Part shown: piece by piece, positions 16,455-24,754 of the stretch
Position numbering within the stretch: the first letter of the stretch is position 1
How the letters are laid out: each line of letters begins with the position of its first letter
Source of the DNA: Pseudomonas sp. NBRC 111124
Lineage (GTDB): Bacteria; Pseudomonadota; Gammaproteobacteria; Pseudomonadales; Pseudomonadaceae
Reading direction: 5' to 3'
Assembly: GCF_001320245.1 (NCBI RefSeq)
Contig: NZ_BCBA01000059.1
Location: forward strand, 1-64,000
DNA: 64,000 nucleotides
Notes under the pieces: model-generated
What the model was told of the DNA's origin: nothing
What the model saw: the letters and a program-made list of their open reading frames with translations, nothing else
Database searches by the model: none
Made by a program: the position numbers and the translations under genes

Positions 16455-16783
16455 GGCGGGGGTGTCCTGAAGAGTTGCGAGGGGAAAATCCAGACGCGCA
16501 TATTACCGGTCCCGGCGCCCGGGTTAAAGTTCCAGTGCCTCATCCCGCGCCGGACGGGGGCTGTAGCCGCCGTCGATCCGAATTTGCGTAAAGCGTTCAC
16601 AGACCATTGGCAGCTCGCGGAAAGTGGGGTAAGGTGGCGCCACTGTGCTGCACGTGACACCGAGAATCTCTAGTTTGATGCACGATCCTGATCGGCCCAT
16701 CGCTGAATTTTCTGCTCTCTTTGCGCTCAGTCCCGGCCAGGGTTTTTCCTGACCGTTATCAAATTGTCCAAGGAGACAGAAAA
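16455..16783. promoter_or_regulatory. Divergent regulatory interval between dcd and the cold-shock gene
   Basis: 329 bases without a gene. It must hold the dcd promoter on the minus strand and the promoter plus probably a long untranslated leader for the cold-shock gene on the plus strand. An AGGAG at 16770-16774 is its ribosome site. Long leaders that change fold with temperature are known in csp mRNAs; I see no strong hairpin that proves one here. Confidence 0.5.
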
Positions 16784-16993
16784 ATGTCCAACCGTCAATC
16801 CGGTGTTGTTAAGTGGTTCAACGATGAGAAAGGCTACGGCTTCATCACCCCTCAGTCGGGCGACGACCTGTTCGTGCACTTCAAAGCCATCCAAGCTGAC
16901 GGCTTCAAAACCCTGAAAGAAGGCCAGGCTGTTACTTTCGTCGCTACCCGCGGCCAGAAAGGCATGCAGGCTGAAGAAGTTCAGATCGCCTAA
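16784..16993 (+). CDS. CspA-type cold-shock protein
   Basis: 69 residues, one cold-shock domain. RNP1 (KGYGFI) and RNP2 (LFVHF) RNA-binding motifs are both intact, and the protein opens SNRQSGVVKWFNDEKGYGF as in CspA/CapB relatives. The ATG at 16784 follows AGGAGACAGAAAA; a longer in-frame start 63 bases upstream has no such site. It binds single-stranded RNA or DNA as a chaperone. Which of the several Pseudomonas csp paralogues it is cannot be decided from the sequence alone. Confidence 0.95.
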   Translation: MSNRQSGVVKWFNDEKGYGFITPQSGDDLFVHFKAIQADGFKTLKEGQAVTFVATRGQKGMQAEEVQIA

Positions 16994-17017
16994 GTCGATC
17001 TCAGCTTCCTAGCTTTC

Positions 17018-17047
17018 AAAAAAACCCGCCTTCTGGCGGGTTTTTTT
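17018..17047 (+). terminator. Terminator of the cold-shock gene
   Basis: CCCGCC (17025-17030), loop TTCT, GGCGGG (17035-17040), then a run of seven T; a run of A precedes the stem, so it may work in both directions. Confidence 0.92.
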
Positions 17048-17072
17048 ATGGCTGACTGAAAATCGGTGCTGG

Positions 17073-17099
17073 CTTCTTCGCGGGCGAACCCGCGAGAAG
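17073..17099. repeat. Single REP-like palindrome
   Basis: CTTCTTCGCGGG and CCCGCGAGAAG flank a CGAA loop; the core matches the gcgggt/acccgc core of the P. putida REP element. It lies 14 bases past the apbC stop and may help end that transcript. Confidence 0.6.
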
Positions 17100-17112
17100 T
17101 CCAATTCAAGCT

Positions 17113-18207
17113 TCAGTCTTCGCTGATGGTAATGCTCGGCATCGCTGGAGCAGCCGCTTCCTGCAGCACGATCCGTGCGCCCACCTGGCGGGCCAGTTCC
17201 TGATAGACCATGGCAATCTGGCTTTCCGGTTCGGCAATCGCTGTCGGCTTGCCGCTGTCGGCCTGCTCGCGGATCAGCATCGACAGCGGCAGCGAGGCCA
17301 ACAGGTCGACGCCGTACTGCGCCGCCAGCTTCTCGCCACCGCCCTCACCGAACAAGTGCTCGGCATGCCCGCAGTTCGAGCAGATGTGCACGGCCATGTT
17401 CTCCACCACGCCCAACACCGGAATGTTGACCTTACGGAACATCTCCACGCCTTTTTTTGCATCGAGCAGGGCCAGATCCTGTGGCGTGGTGACGATCACT
17501 GAACCGGCCACCGGCACCTTCTGCGCCAGCGTCAACTGGATATCACCGGTACCCGGCGGCATGTCGATGACCAGATAATCCAGGTCATCCCAGGCAGTCT
17601 GAGTCACCAGTTGCAGCAGCGCCCCGGACACCATTGGCCCACGCCAGACCATCGGCGTGTTGTCATCGGTGAGAAACGCCATGGACATGACTTCCACGCC
17701 GTGGGCCTTGATCGGCACGAACCACTTCTGCTCGCGGATCTGCGGGCGGGTACCCTCGGGGATACCGAACATCACGCCCTGGCTGGGGCCATAGATGTCG
17801 GCATCGAGAATGCCCACGCGGGCACCTTCACGGGCCAGGGCCAGGGCAAGGTTGGCGGCGGTGGTCGACTTGCCGACCCCGCCCTTGCCCGAGGCCACGG
17901 CGATGATGTTCTTGACGTTGGCCATGGCCGGCACCTGGGCCTGGGCCTTGTGCGCAGCAACTTGGCAATCGATCGACACCTGGGCCGAACTGACACCGTC
18001 GAGGTTTTCGATCGCAGTCTGCAGCACCTGGGCCCAGCCGTTCTTGAACAGGCCCGCGGCATAGCCCAGTTGCAGCTGCACGGCGACCTGGCCACCCTGG
18101 ATGTCGATCGCGCGCACGCAACCGGCGCTGACCGGGTCCTGGTTCAGGTAAGGGTCGGTGTACTGGCGAAGCACGCCTTCGACGGCGGCACGGGTGACGG
18201 CACTCAT
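17113..18207 (-). CDS. apbC: Iron-sulfur cluster carrier protein ApbC (Mrp)
   Basis: 364 residues from the ATG at 18207, which has GGAG just upstream; an in-frame start six codons earlier is less likely. The N-terminal MIP18/DUF59 domain (about 1-85) is followed by a deviant P-loop ATPase: SGKGGVGKST at 106-115, switch DADIYGPSQ, and the CxxC cluster-binding pair in HICSNCGHAEHLF. The protein binds and transfers [4Fe-4S] clusters to target apoproteins. It is divergent from metG with 156 bases between the starts, which must contain both promoters. Confidence 0.95.
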   Translation of the reverse strand: MSAVTRAAVEGVLRQYTDPYLNQDPVSAGCVRAIDIQGGQVAVQLQLGYAAGLFKNGWAQVLQTAIENLDGVSSAQVSIDCQVAAHKAQAQVPAMANVKNIIAVASGKGGVGKSTTAANLALALAREGARVGILDADIYGPSQGVMFGIPEGTRPQIREQKWFVPIKAHGVEVMSMAFLTDDNTPMVWRGPMVSGALLQLVTQTAWDDLDYLVIDMPPGTGDIQLTLAQKVPVAGSVIVTTPQDLALLDAKKGVEMFRKVNIPVLGVVENMAVHICSNCGHAEHLFGEGGGEKLAAQYGVDLLASLPLSMLIREQADSGKPTAIAEPESQIAMVYQELARQVGARIVLQEAAAPAMPSITISED

Positions 18208-18363
18208 GGACACTCCCATTGGCAAACTGAGTACAAAACAGACGCCTATCCTAACCCGTCAATCGTCAGCAGATGCGAGCTTGGGGTGAAATATCTTCGC
18301 CGGCCCTTTATAGTGGCCGATCACCCTCATTTTTACCCGAGCCAGATAAGTAGCCGAGCCACC

Positions 18364-20406
18364 ATGTCCGAGCCACGTCAGATTCTCGTCACCAGCGCCC
18401 TGCCCTATGCCAATGGATCCATCCACCTTGGCCATATGCTGGAGTACATCCAGACGGACATGTGGGTGCGCTTCCAGAAGCTGCGCGGTAACCAGTGCAT
18501 CTATGTTTGCGCCGACGATGCCCACGGCTCGGCCATCATGCTGCGCGCCGAGAAGGAAGGCATCACGCCAGAGCAGCTGATCGCCAATGTCCAGGCCGAG
18601 CACAGCGGCGACTTCGCCGACTTCCTGGTGGACTTCGACAATTTCCACTCCACCCACAGCGACGAAAACCGCGAGCTGTCGAGCCTGATCTATGGCCGTC
18701 TGCGTGACGCCGGGCACATCGCCACCCGTTCAGTGACCCAGTACTACGACCCTGAAAAGGGCATGTTCCTCGCTGACCGTTTCATCAAGGGCACCTGCCC
18801 GAAATGCGCGGCTGAAGACCAGTACGGCGACAACTGCGAGAAGTGCGGCGCGACCTATGCCCCGACCGAGCTGAAGAACCCCAAGTCGGCGATCTCCGGT
18901 GCCACCCCGGTGCTGCGCGATTCCCAGCATTTCTTCTTCAAGCTGCCGGACTTCCAGGCCATGCTGCAGCAGTGGACCCGTAGCGGCACCCTGCAGGATG
19001 CCGTGGCCAACAAGCTCGCCGAATGGCTGGATTCCGGCCTGCAGGAGTGGGACATCTCCCGTGATGCGCCGTACTTCGGCTTCGAGATCCCGGGCGAGCC
19101 CGGCAAGTACTTTTACGTCTGGCTGGACGCGCCGATCGGCTACATGGCCAGCTTCAAGAACCTCTGCGCACGCCGCCCGGAGCTGGACTTCGACGCGTTC
19201 TGGAACGAAGGCTCCAAGGCCGAGCTGTACCATTTCATCGGCAAGGACATCGTCAACTTCCACGCCCTGTTCTGGCCAGCCATGCTCGAAGGCGCCGGTT
19301 TCCGCAAACCGACCGCGGTCAACGTGCACGGCTACCTGACCGTCAACGGCGCCAAGATGTCGAAGTCGCGCGGCACCTTCATCAAGGCACGCACCTACCT
19401 CGACCACCTGCAGCCGGAATACCTGCGCTACTACTACGCCGCCAAGCTGGGCCGCGGCGTCGATGACCTCGACCTGAACCTCGAGGACTTCGTGCAGAAG
19501 GTCAACTCCGACCTGGTCGGCAAAGTCGTCAACATTGCCAGCCGTTGCGCCGGCTTCATTCACAAGGGCAATGCTGGCGTGATGGTCGCCGGCGATGCTG
19601 CGCCGGAGCTGACCGAGGCCTTCCTCGCCGCCGCCCCGTCGATCGCCGAGGCCTATGAGGGCCGCGACTTCGGCCGTGCCATGCGCGAAATCATGGCCCT
19701 CGCCGACCGCGCCAACGCCTGGATCGCTGACAAGGCGCCCTGGTCGCTGGCCAAGCAAGAGGGCAAGCAGGACGAAGTCCAGGCCATCTGCGCCCAGGGC
19801 ATCAACCTGTTCCGCCAGCTGGTCATCTTCCTCAAGCCAGTGCTGCCGCTGCTCGCCGCTGATGCAGAGGCATTCCTCAACGTCGCCCCGCTGACCTGGA
19901 ACGACCATCAGTCGCGCCTGGAGAACCACCAGCTGAACCCGTTCAAGGCACTGATGAGCCGTATCGAACCCGCCAAGGTCGAAGCCATGGTCGCTGCCAG
20001 CAAGGAGGACCTGTTGGCTGCTGAAGCTCAACAGGCCCCAGCCGGCAATGGCGAGCTGAGCAAGGACCCGCTTTCGGCGGAGATCGAGTTCGACACCTTC
20101 GCCGCCGTCGACCTGCGCGTCGCGCTGATCGTCAAGGCTGAAGCCGTCCCTGGCGCCGACAAGCTGCTGCAACTCACCCTGGACATCGGTGACGAGCGCC
20201 GCAATGTGTTCTCCGGCATCAAGTCGGCCTATCCGGACCCGTCCAAGCTGGAAGGCCGCCTGACCATGATGGTGGCCAACCTAAAACCGCGGAAAATGCG
20301 CTTTGGCATGTCCGAAGGCATGGTCATGGCGGCCGGCCCAGGCGGCGAAGAGATCTACCTGCTCAGCCCCGACAGCGGCGCCAAGCCAGGCCAGCGCATC
20401 AAGTAA
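18364..20406 (+). CDS. metG: Methionyl-tRNA synthetase
   Basis: 680 residues, class I synthetase of the long bacterial form. HIGH-type signature H21LGH24 (GSIHLGH), the double zinc knuckle CPKC...CEKCG at about 140-165, KMSKS at 331-335 (AKMSKSRGT), the anticodon-binding helical domain and a C-terminal EMAP/Trbp111-like dimerisation domain (about 575-680, IEFDTFAAVDLRVALI to RKMRFGMSEGMVMAA). Charges initiator and elongator tRNA-Met. The start at 18364 matches the family; reading frame is open far upstream but has no homology there. Confidence 0.98.
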   Translation: MSEPRQILVTSALPYANGSIHLGHMLEYIQTDMWVRFQKLRGNQCIYVCADDAHGSAIMLRAEKEGITPEQLIANVQAEHSGDFADFLVDFDNFHSTHSDENRELSSLIYGRLRDAGHIATRSVTQYYDPEKGMFLADRFIKGTCPKCAAEDQYGDNCEKCGATYAPTELKNPKSAISGATPVLRDSQHFFFKLPDFQAMLQQWTRSGTLQDAVANKLAEWLDSGLQEWDISRDAPYFGFEIPGEPGKYFYVWLDAPIGYMASFKNLCARRPELDFDAFWNEGSKAELYHFIGKDIVNFHALFWPAMLEGAGFRKPTAVNVHGYLTVNGAKMSKSRGTFIKARTYLDHLQPEYLRYYYAAKLGRGVDDLDLNLEDFVQKVNSDLVGKVVNIASRCAGFIHKGNAGVMVAGDAAPELTEAFLAAAPSIAEAYEGRDFGRAMREIMALADRANAWIADKAPWSLAKQEGKQDEVQAICAQGINLFRQLVIFLKPVLPLLAADAEAFLNVAPLTWNDHQSRLENHQLNPFKALMSRIEPAKVEAMVAASKEDLLAAEAQQAPAGNGELSKDPLSAEIEFDTFAAVDLRVALIVKAEAVPGADKLLQLTLDIGDERRNVFSGIKSAYPDPSKLEGRLTMMVANLKPRKMRFGMSEGMVMAAGPGGEEIYLLSPDSGAKPGQRIK

Positions 20407-20411
20407 CACCC

Positions 20412-20437
20412 CTGCCCCGGCCTCAACGCCGGGGCAG
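20412..20437 (+). terminator. Stem-loop after metG
   Basis: Perfect 10-base stem CTGCCCCGGC / GCCGGGGCAG around CTCAAC, 5 bases past the metG stop. Only two T follow, so it may slow or protect the transcript more than end it. Confidence 0.6.
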
Positions 20438-20495
20438 TTCCATCTGCTGCGCCAATGCCGGACGATCACGGCGATTCCCGGCTATTGTCATTCAC

Positions 20496-21044
20496 ATGAA
20501 CGACTACATTCTGATCCTGGCCAGCGCTGCGCTGATCAGCCACCTGCTCTTGCAACAACAGCCGCTGAGTCAGCTACGCCTGCACGTGTGCGGCCTGGCG
20601 GGTGCCTTGTCGATTGCACTCGGGGTAGCCGGTGCGCTAGTGCTCGAACGACTGTTCGTGGCGCCCTGGCATCTGCAAGACCTGCGTCTGTTCCTGCTGC
20701 TGCCCTGGCTGGGCTTGCTGGCATGCGGCGTGCCGCAGGTGCTGGCAAAACTACGCCCACAGTGGCCCACCGAGCACCTTGCGCCGCCCTTGATGGGCAA
20801 TGCCTTGCTGCTGGGCCTGGCACTGCAAATGGCGAGCGAGCGGGCCACAGTGCTTGCAACGTTGAGCGAGGGCACCGTGGCCGGCCTGGGCTTCTGGCTT
20901 GCGCTGGCGCTGTTCAACGACCTGCACCAGCGCAGCCAGCACGCTGAAGTACCGGCAGCGCTGCGCGGCCTGCCCATCACATTGCTCGGTACGGGTGTCA
21001 TGGCCCTGGCGTTCTCGGGATTCAACGGACTATTCACGCAATGA
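20496..21044 (+). CDS. rnfA: Divergent RnfA-like membrane subunit
   Basis: 182 residues, about six hydrophobic helices, beginning MNDYILILASAALISH like RnfA/RsxA/NqrE. Those subunits normally carry two cysteines, in LGxCPF and TTNCAVLG, that bind an intramembrane [2Fe-2S] cluster. Here the first aligned position is Q22-P23 (LQQQPL) and the second is G101-N102-A103 (LMGNALLLG), so both ligands are missing. Only two other cysteines, not at those positions, are present (about 32 and 77). The gene opens an A-B-D-G-E cluster and overlaps rnfB by 4 bases. A membrane scaffold without its own cluster is the inference. Confidence 0.75.
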   Translation: MNDYILILASAALISHLLLQQQPLSQLRLHVCGLAGALSIALGVAGALVLERLFVAPWHLQDLRLFLLLPWLGLLACGVPQVLAKLRPQWPTEHLAPPLMGNALLLGLALQMASERATVLATLSEGTVAGLGFWLALALFNDLHQRSQHAEVPAALRGLPITLLGTGVMALAFSGFNGLFTQ

Positions 21045-21718
21045 TCTTGATTCAACGCATCGACGCCCTGTTGCCGCAGACCCAATGCGGAAAATGCGGC
21101 CACAATGGTTGCCGGCCCTACGCCGAAGGCCTGGCGGCGGGCGAGGCCATCAACAAGTGCCCGCCCGGCGGCAGCGAAACCATCGCCGCCCTCGCCGCGC
21201 TGCTCGAGGCGCCGCTGATGGCGCCTGACCCTCAGCGTGGTAGCGCACCGCCTCAGGTAGCCTACATTCGCGAAGCCGAATGCATCGGCTGTACCAAGTG
21301 CATTCAGGCCTGCCCGGTAGATGCCATCATCGGCGCCGCCAAACTGATGCACACGGTCATCGCCAACGAATGCACCGGCTGTGACCTATGCCTGGCACCC
21401 TGCCCGGTCGATTGCATCGACATGCGCCCGCTACCGGCGACAGTGGTGCCGATTGTCAGCGGCCTGGCCCATACCCCCGAGCAACTGCAAGCCCGCCATC
21501 TGCGCCGTGATCATGCGCGCCAGCGCCACGAGCAGCGCAGCGCCCGTCTGCAACGCGACGTGGCGCGACGGGAAGCGCAGCGCCTTGCACGTACGGCCGA
21601 AGCCGCAAACGGCGCGGCCGACCCGATCAAAGCCGCCCTCGAGCGGATCAAAGCGCAAAAAGCCGCCGCTGCCGATGCTGTGCACACAGCGGCCGGGCAC
21701 GACAATGGCAAGCCCTGA
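21041..21718 (+). CDS. rnfB: RnfB-like ferredoxin subunit lacking the membrane anchor
   Basis: 225 residues. It starts directly at the cluster domain (IDALLPQTQCGKCGHNGCRP); canonical RnfB has an N-terminal membrane helix of about 25-30 residues that is absent here. The first [4Fe-4S] site has C16, C19, C24 and C40; two ferredoxin-type sites follow, C81-84-87-91 and C111-114-117-121 with the linking cysteines CP. The last 80 residues are Arg/Ala-rich with likely coiled-coil character. All iron-sulfur ligands are intact, so it should be an electron carrier. It overlaps rnfA and rnfD, with no space for rnfC between. Confidence 0.88.
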   Translation: MILIQRIDALLPQTQCGKCGHNGCRPYAEGLAAGEAINKCPPGGSETIAALAALLEAPLMAPDPQRGSAPPQVAYIREAECIGCTKCIQACPVDAIIGAAKLMHTVIANECTGCDLCLAPCPVDCIDMRPLPATVVPIVSGLAHTPEQLQARHLRRDHARQRHEQRSARLQRDVARREAQRLARTAEAANGAADPIKAALERIKAQKAAAADAVHTAAGHDNGKP

Positions 21719-22676
21719 CCCACGGTTACGCAACGCCATGGGCCTGGTACTGTTGGCCTGTATGCCCGGCTTGCTCGCGTCCTTCTGGACGCAAGGCTGG
21801 GGGGTACTGTTCAGCTTGCTGCTATGCGCCTGCAGCGCTTTGTGCTGGGAAGCGGCACTGCTGGCTGTGCGGCGCCAGCCTGTGCTGCCGGCATTGAACG
21901 ACGGCAGTGCCCTGGTGACTGCCGTGCTCCTGGCGATCGCCCTGCCAGCCCCGGCGCCCTGGTGGTTGCCGGTCACGGCGGCAGGCATTGCCATCGGCGT
22001 CGGCAAGCAGGCTTTCGGCGGCGTGGGCCGTAATCTGTTCAACCCGGCAATGGTCGGATACGTCTTTGTGCTGCTGAACTTTCCGCTGCAGATGACCCAC
22101 TGGCCCAGCCAGTCACTCGGCTTTATCGATAGCGTTCAACAGGTGTCGGGCAGTGCTCCCCAGATCGATGCCTGGGCAGGGCCGACCCTGCTCGACGGCC
22201 TGCGCCACAACCGCAGCCTGACCATCGACGAGCTGTTCGCTAACCACCCGGGGTTTGGCAGTATTGGCGGCCGCAGCAGCGAGTGGGTCAACCTGGCGCT
22301 GCTGTGCGGCGGGCTTATTCTATGGCAGCGCAAGGTTATCAGCTGGCATGCCCCGGCAGGCCTGCTTGGCGGCCTGTTGCTGTTCAGCCTGTTGGCCTGG
22401 AATGGCTCCGGTTCGGACTCGAACGGCTCACCGCTGCTGCACCTGTTCAGCGGCTCGACCATGCTGGCGGCATTCTTCATCGCCACGGAGCCGGTGTCCG
22501 GCCCCCGCGCCAATCTGGCCAAGCTGCTATTCGGTTTTGGGGCAGGCACACTGATCTACCTGATCCGCACCTGGGGCAGTTATCCGGATGGCACGGCGTT
22601 CGCCATTTTGATAATGAACCTGGCGGTGCCCGCCTTGGATCGGTTCGCCTCTCAACGACGGCAGGTCTTTCCATGA
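21705..22676 (+). CDS. rnfD: RnfD-like membrane flavoprotein subunit
   Basis: 323 residues (RnfD is usually about 350), beginning MASPDPRLRNAMGLVLLACM, with eight to ten hydrophobic helices as in RnfD/NqrB. The phosphoester-FMN attachment site is kept: T252 in FSGSTMLAAFF. GGVGRNLFNPAMVGYVF is the family's conserved G-x-N-x-FNPA loop. Start overlaps the rnfB stop by 14 bases, and its stop overlaps the rnfG start. Covalent FMN and a quinone-like or ion-translocating membrane role are expected from the family, but its partner RnfC is not encoded here. Confidence 0.88.
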   Translation: MASPDPRLRNAMGLVLLACMPGLLASFWTQGWGVLFSLLLCACSALCWEAALLAVRRQPVLPALNDGSALVTAVLLAIALPAPAPWWLPVTAAGIAIGVGKQAFGGVGRNLFNPAMVGYVFVLLNFPLQMTHWPSQSLGFIDSVQQVSGSAPQIDAWAGPTLLDGLRHNRSLTIDELFANHPGFGSIGGRSSEWVNLALLCGGLILWQRKVISWHAPAGLLGGLLLFSLLAWNGSGSDSNGSPLLHLFSGSTMLAAFFIATEPVSGPRANLAKLLFGFGAGTLIYLIRTWGSYPDGTAFAILIMNLAVPALDRFASQRRQVFP

Positions 22677-23275
22677 TCACATCGGTTCGCAGCAACTTGC
22701 TGTTACTTGCCATCGGGGGATCGGCTGTAGCAGTGACGCTGGCCTGGCAGCACTGGACCCGCCTTGCCATCGCCGATGCCGAGCACCAGCTGCGAGCCAG
22801 CCAGCTTCTCGCGGCCCTTTCGGCGCGGAGCTACGACAATCACCCGCTGGACAGCCCATTGCCATTGCCGGCCGATCAGCCAGTGCATAGCAAAGTACTC
22901 GCTGCCTATCGGGCTACACTCGGCACCTCGCCAACCGCCATCGTGTTGGTGAGCCAGGTACGAGGTTATGCAGGCCCTATCAAGCTGACCATTGCGATCG
23001 GCGACGATGCCCGCCTGATCGGTACGCGGGTGGTCGAACAGCAGGAAAGCCCCGGGCTGGGCGGCCAGATTGCCGATCCTCAGTCGGCTTGGCTAACACA
23101 GTTTGCCAGGCGTGGCCTTGGCGACCGTTGGGCGATCAGGCGCGACCAGGGCGACTTTGACCAGTTGGCCGGTGCGACCGTCACCTCTCGGGCAGTCATG
23201 CAAGCCCAGCAGGAAGCATTGCGCTATTTTGACCAGCATCGCAGCGAATTGCTCGGAGCGCCCGACCATGAATAG
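22673..23275 (+). CDS. rnfG: RnfG-like covalent flavoprotein subunit
   Basis: 200 residues with one N-terminal membrane helix (NLLLLAIGGSAVAVTLAW) and a periplasmic FMN-binding domain. The covalent FMN site is present as AGATVTS, with T169 the attachment residue (normal form SGATxT). Preceding blocks GYAGPIKLTIAIG and ESPGLGGQI are also typical of RnfG/NqrC. Starts within the rnfD stop (ATGA overlap). The protein looks functional, in contrast with the loss of cluster ligands in the RnfA and RnfE partners. Confidence 0.88.
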   Translation: MITSVRSNLLLLAIGGSAVAVTLAWQHWTRLAIADAEHQLRASQLLAALSARSYDNHPLDSPLPLPADQPVHSKVLAAYRATLGTSPTAIVLVSQVRGYAGPIKLTIAIGDDARLIGTRVVEQQESPGLGGQIADPQSAWLTQFARRGLGDRWAIRRDQGDFDQLAGATVTSRAVMQAQQEALRYFDQHRSELLGAPDHE

Positions 23276-23786
23276 GTTCTGCTTGCTGGCAACCGGCCTG
23301 GCTCCGCTGCTGGGCGCGACTGGAACCTTTTCTCAGGCTGTAGCCATCGGCCTGTGCATGCTCGTGCTGCCTCTTCTTCACCAAGGCTTGTTGACCCCGC
23401 TGCGGGCAACACTCAGTGGCACGAAGTACTGGCTGACAAGCCTGCTGCTACTTGCTGCGCTTTCCAGTTGCCTGCAGCTGGCACTGCGTGCCTGGGCATT
23501 GCCATTGGCGCTGACGCTTGGCTACTTCCCGGCGCTGATCTGCCTGCACTGCCTTGCCATCGACACACGGTTGCCACGCGAAAGGCGCTGGCGACAACTA
23601 CTGCATCATTTGACTGGCTTGCTGCTCGTCTGCCTGCTGCTAGGTGCTGGTCGTCAATGGCTGGACCAGGTCGCTGGCATGCACCAGGCCAACCTGCCGT
23701 CAGGTGCACTGCTACTGCTCGGCGCGCTGCTGGCCTTGTACAATTGGCTCCGCCCCACCCTCACACGTCGTCAAGGAAAGCGTTGA
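23268..23786 (+). CDS. rnfE: Shortened, divergent RnfE-like membrane subunit
   Basis: 172 residues, about five to six hydrophobic helices; usual RnfE is about 200-230 residues. Homology to RnfE/NqrD shows in NRFCLLATGLAPLLGATGTF, where the expected cysteine of LGLCPLLAVT is replaced by A12, and in FPALICLHCLAIDTRLPRE, where C95 fits the second ligand of the TNC motif. The intramembrane [2Fe-2S] cluster shared by RnfA and RnfE would need four cysteines; only this one aligns. Overlaps rnfG by 8 bases, and nth begins 4 bases downstream, so all six genes form one transcript. Confidence 0.75.
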   Translation: MNRFCLLATGLAPLLGATGTFSQAVAIGLCMLVLPLLHQGLLTPLRATLSGTKYWLTSLLLLAALSSCLQLALRAWALPLALTLGYFPALICLHCLAIDTRLPRERRWRQLLHHLTGLLLVCLLLGAGRQWLDQVAGMHQANLPSGALLLLGALLALYNWLRPTLTRRQGKR

Positions 23787-23790
23787 CCCC

Positions 23791-24429
23791 ATGAATGCCG
23801 CCAAACGCCTGGAGATCTTTCGCAGGCTGCACGAAGACAATCCCGATCCGAAAACGGAATTGGCTTACACCACCCCTTTCGAACTCCTGGTTGCCGTGAC
23901 GCTTTCCGCTCAGTCCACGGATGTCGGCGTCAACAAGGCCACCGCGCGCCTGTTCCCGGTCGCTAATACACCGCAAGCCATCCATGCGCTCGGTGTCGAG
24001 GGGTTGAGCGAATACATCAAGACCATCGGTCTCTACAACAGCAAGGCCAAGAATGTGATCGAGGCATGCCGACTGTTGATCGAGCGCCATGACGGCGAAG
24101 TCCCGCAGACCCGTGAAGCACTGGAAGCGTTACCGGGCGTTGGACGCAAGACTGCCAACGTGGTGCTCAACACGGCCTTCCGTCAGCCGGCCATGGCTGT
24201 GGACACGCACATATTCCGGGTCAGCAACCGCACCGGCATCGCGCCCGGCAAGACGGTGCTCGAAGTGGAGAAGAAACTGCTCAAGTTCGTCCCCAAGGAC
24301 TATCTGCTCGACGCCCACCATTGGCTCATCCTGCATGGCCGCTACGTTTGCCAGGCACGTAAGCCGCGTTGTGGCAGCTGCCGCATCGAAGACCTGTGTG
24401 AATACAAGCACAAGACCTCCGACGATTGA
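23791..24429 (+). CDS. nth: Endonuclease III
   Basis: 212 residues, a DNA glycosylase/AP lyase that removes oxidised pyrimidines in base excision repair. The helix-hairpin-helix is LPGVGRKTANVVL (catalytic Lys in GRKTA), the catalytic Asp lies in AVDTHIFRVSNR, and the C-terminal [4Fe-4S] loop has C-x6-C-x2-C-x5-C (CQARKPRCGSCRIEDLC). Start at the ATG at 23791. It is the last gene of the rnf-like operon, a linkage also known in other gammaproteobacteria. Confidence 0.97.
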   Translation: MNAAKRLEIFRRLHEDNPDPKTELAYTTPFELLVAVTLSAQSTDVGVNKATARLFPVANTPQAIHALGVEGLSEYIKTIGLYNSKAKNVIEACRLLIERHDGEVPQTREALEALPGVGRKTANVVLNTAFRQPAMAVDTHIFRVSNRTGIAPGKTVLEVEKKLLKFVPKDYLLDAHHWLILHGRYVCQARKPRCGSCRIEDLCEYKHKTSDD

Positions 24430-24533
24430 GCCAATAGCGAAAACTCCTGCATCACGATTGAAAAAATCTTTTTTACCGGACTTCGCTTTCTCGCTATAAG
24501 GACGGCCAATGGCCCTTTGGCTTGGAGCGACTC

Positions 24534-24710
24534 ATGAGCACCGATAAAGACGACCTGGCGATCGAAGATGATTTTGTCACCGCTGACGACGAAGCGGAGC
24601 CGCAGGTAGAAACCGCGAAGACCAACCTGAGCAAGCGTCGCACCATAGACAACCTGCTCGAAGAGCGGCGCCTGAAGCGGCAACTCGCCGACTTCGACTA
24701 CGACCTGTAG
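24534..24710 (+). CDS. PA3496-family small acidic protein
   Basis: 58 residues from the ATG at 24534, with GGAG 7 bases upstream (TTGGAGCGACTC). N-terminal half very acidic (DDFVTADDEAEPQ), C-terminal half a basic helix (RRTIDNLLEERRLKRQLADF) ending DYDL. This is the pattern of the PA3496 family, small proteins found next to nth in pseudomonads and linked by annotation to envelope integrity. No domain with a proven biochemical role. Confidence 0.8.
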   Translation: MSTDKDDLAIEDDFVTADDEAEPQVETAKTNLSKRRTIDNLLEERRLKRQLADFDYDL

Positions 24711-24715
24711 CTGCA

Positions 24716-24744
24716 CACCAAGCCTCCCTCACGGAGGCCTGGTG
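24716..24744. terminator. Stem-loop between PA3496-like gene and the NarL-type regulator
   Basis: CACCAAGCCTCC and GGAGGCCTGGTG pair with one mismatch around CTCAC. It lies between convergent genes and could serve both. Confidence 0.65.
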
Positions 24745-24754
24745 CATGCCAGGC

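Noticed and set aside
17611..18363. N-terminal extension of metG by 251 codons
   Set aside because: The extra part is antisense to apbC and MetRS homology begins exactly at the ATG at 18364.
18730..20172. A 480-codon open frame on the minus strand opposite metG
   Set aside because: It lies entirely opposite a highly conserved synthetase, has no ribosome site or recognisable domain, and is typical of the stop-poor antisense frames found in GC-rich DNA.
21600..21760. Possible missed rnfC between rnfB and rnfD
   Set aside because: RnfB ends at 21718 and RnfD starts at 21705; there is no space for another gene, so rnfC is really absent here.
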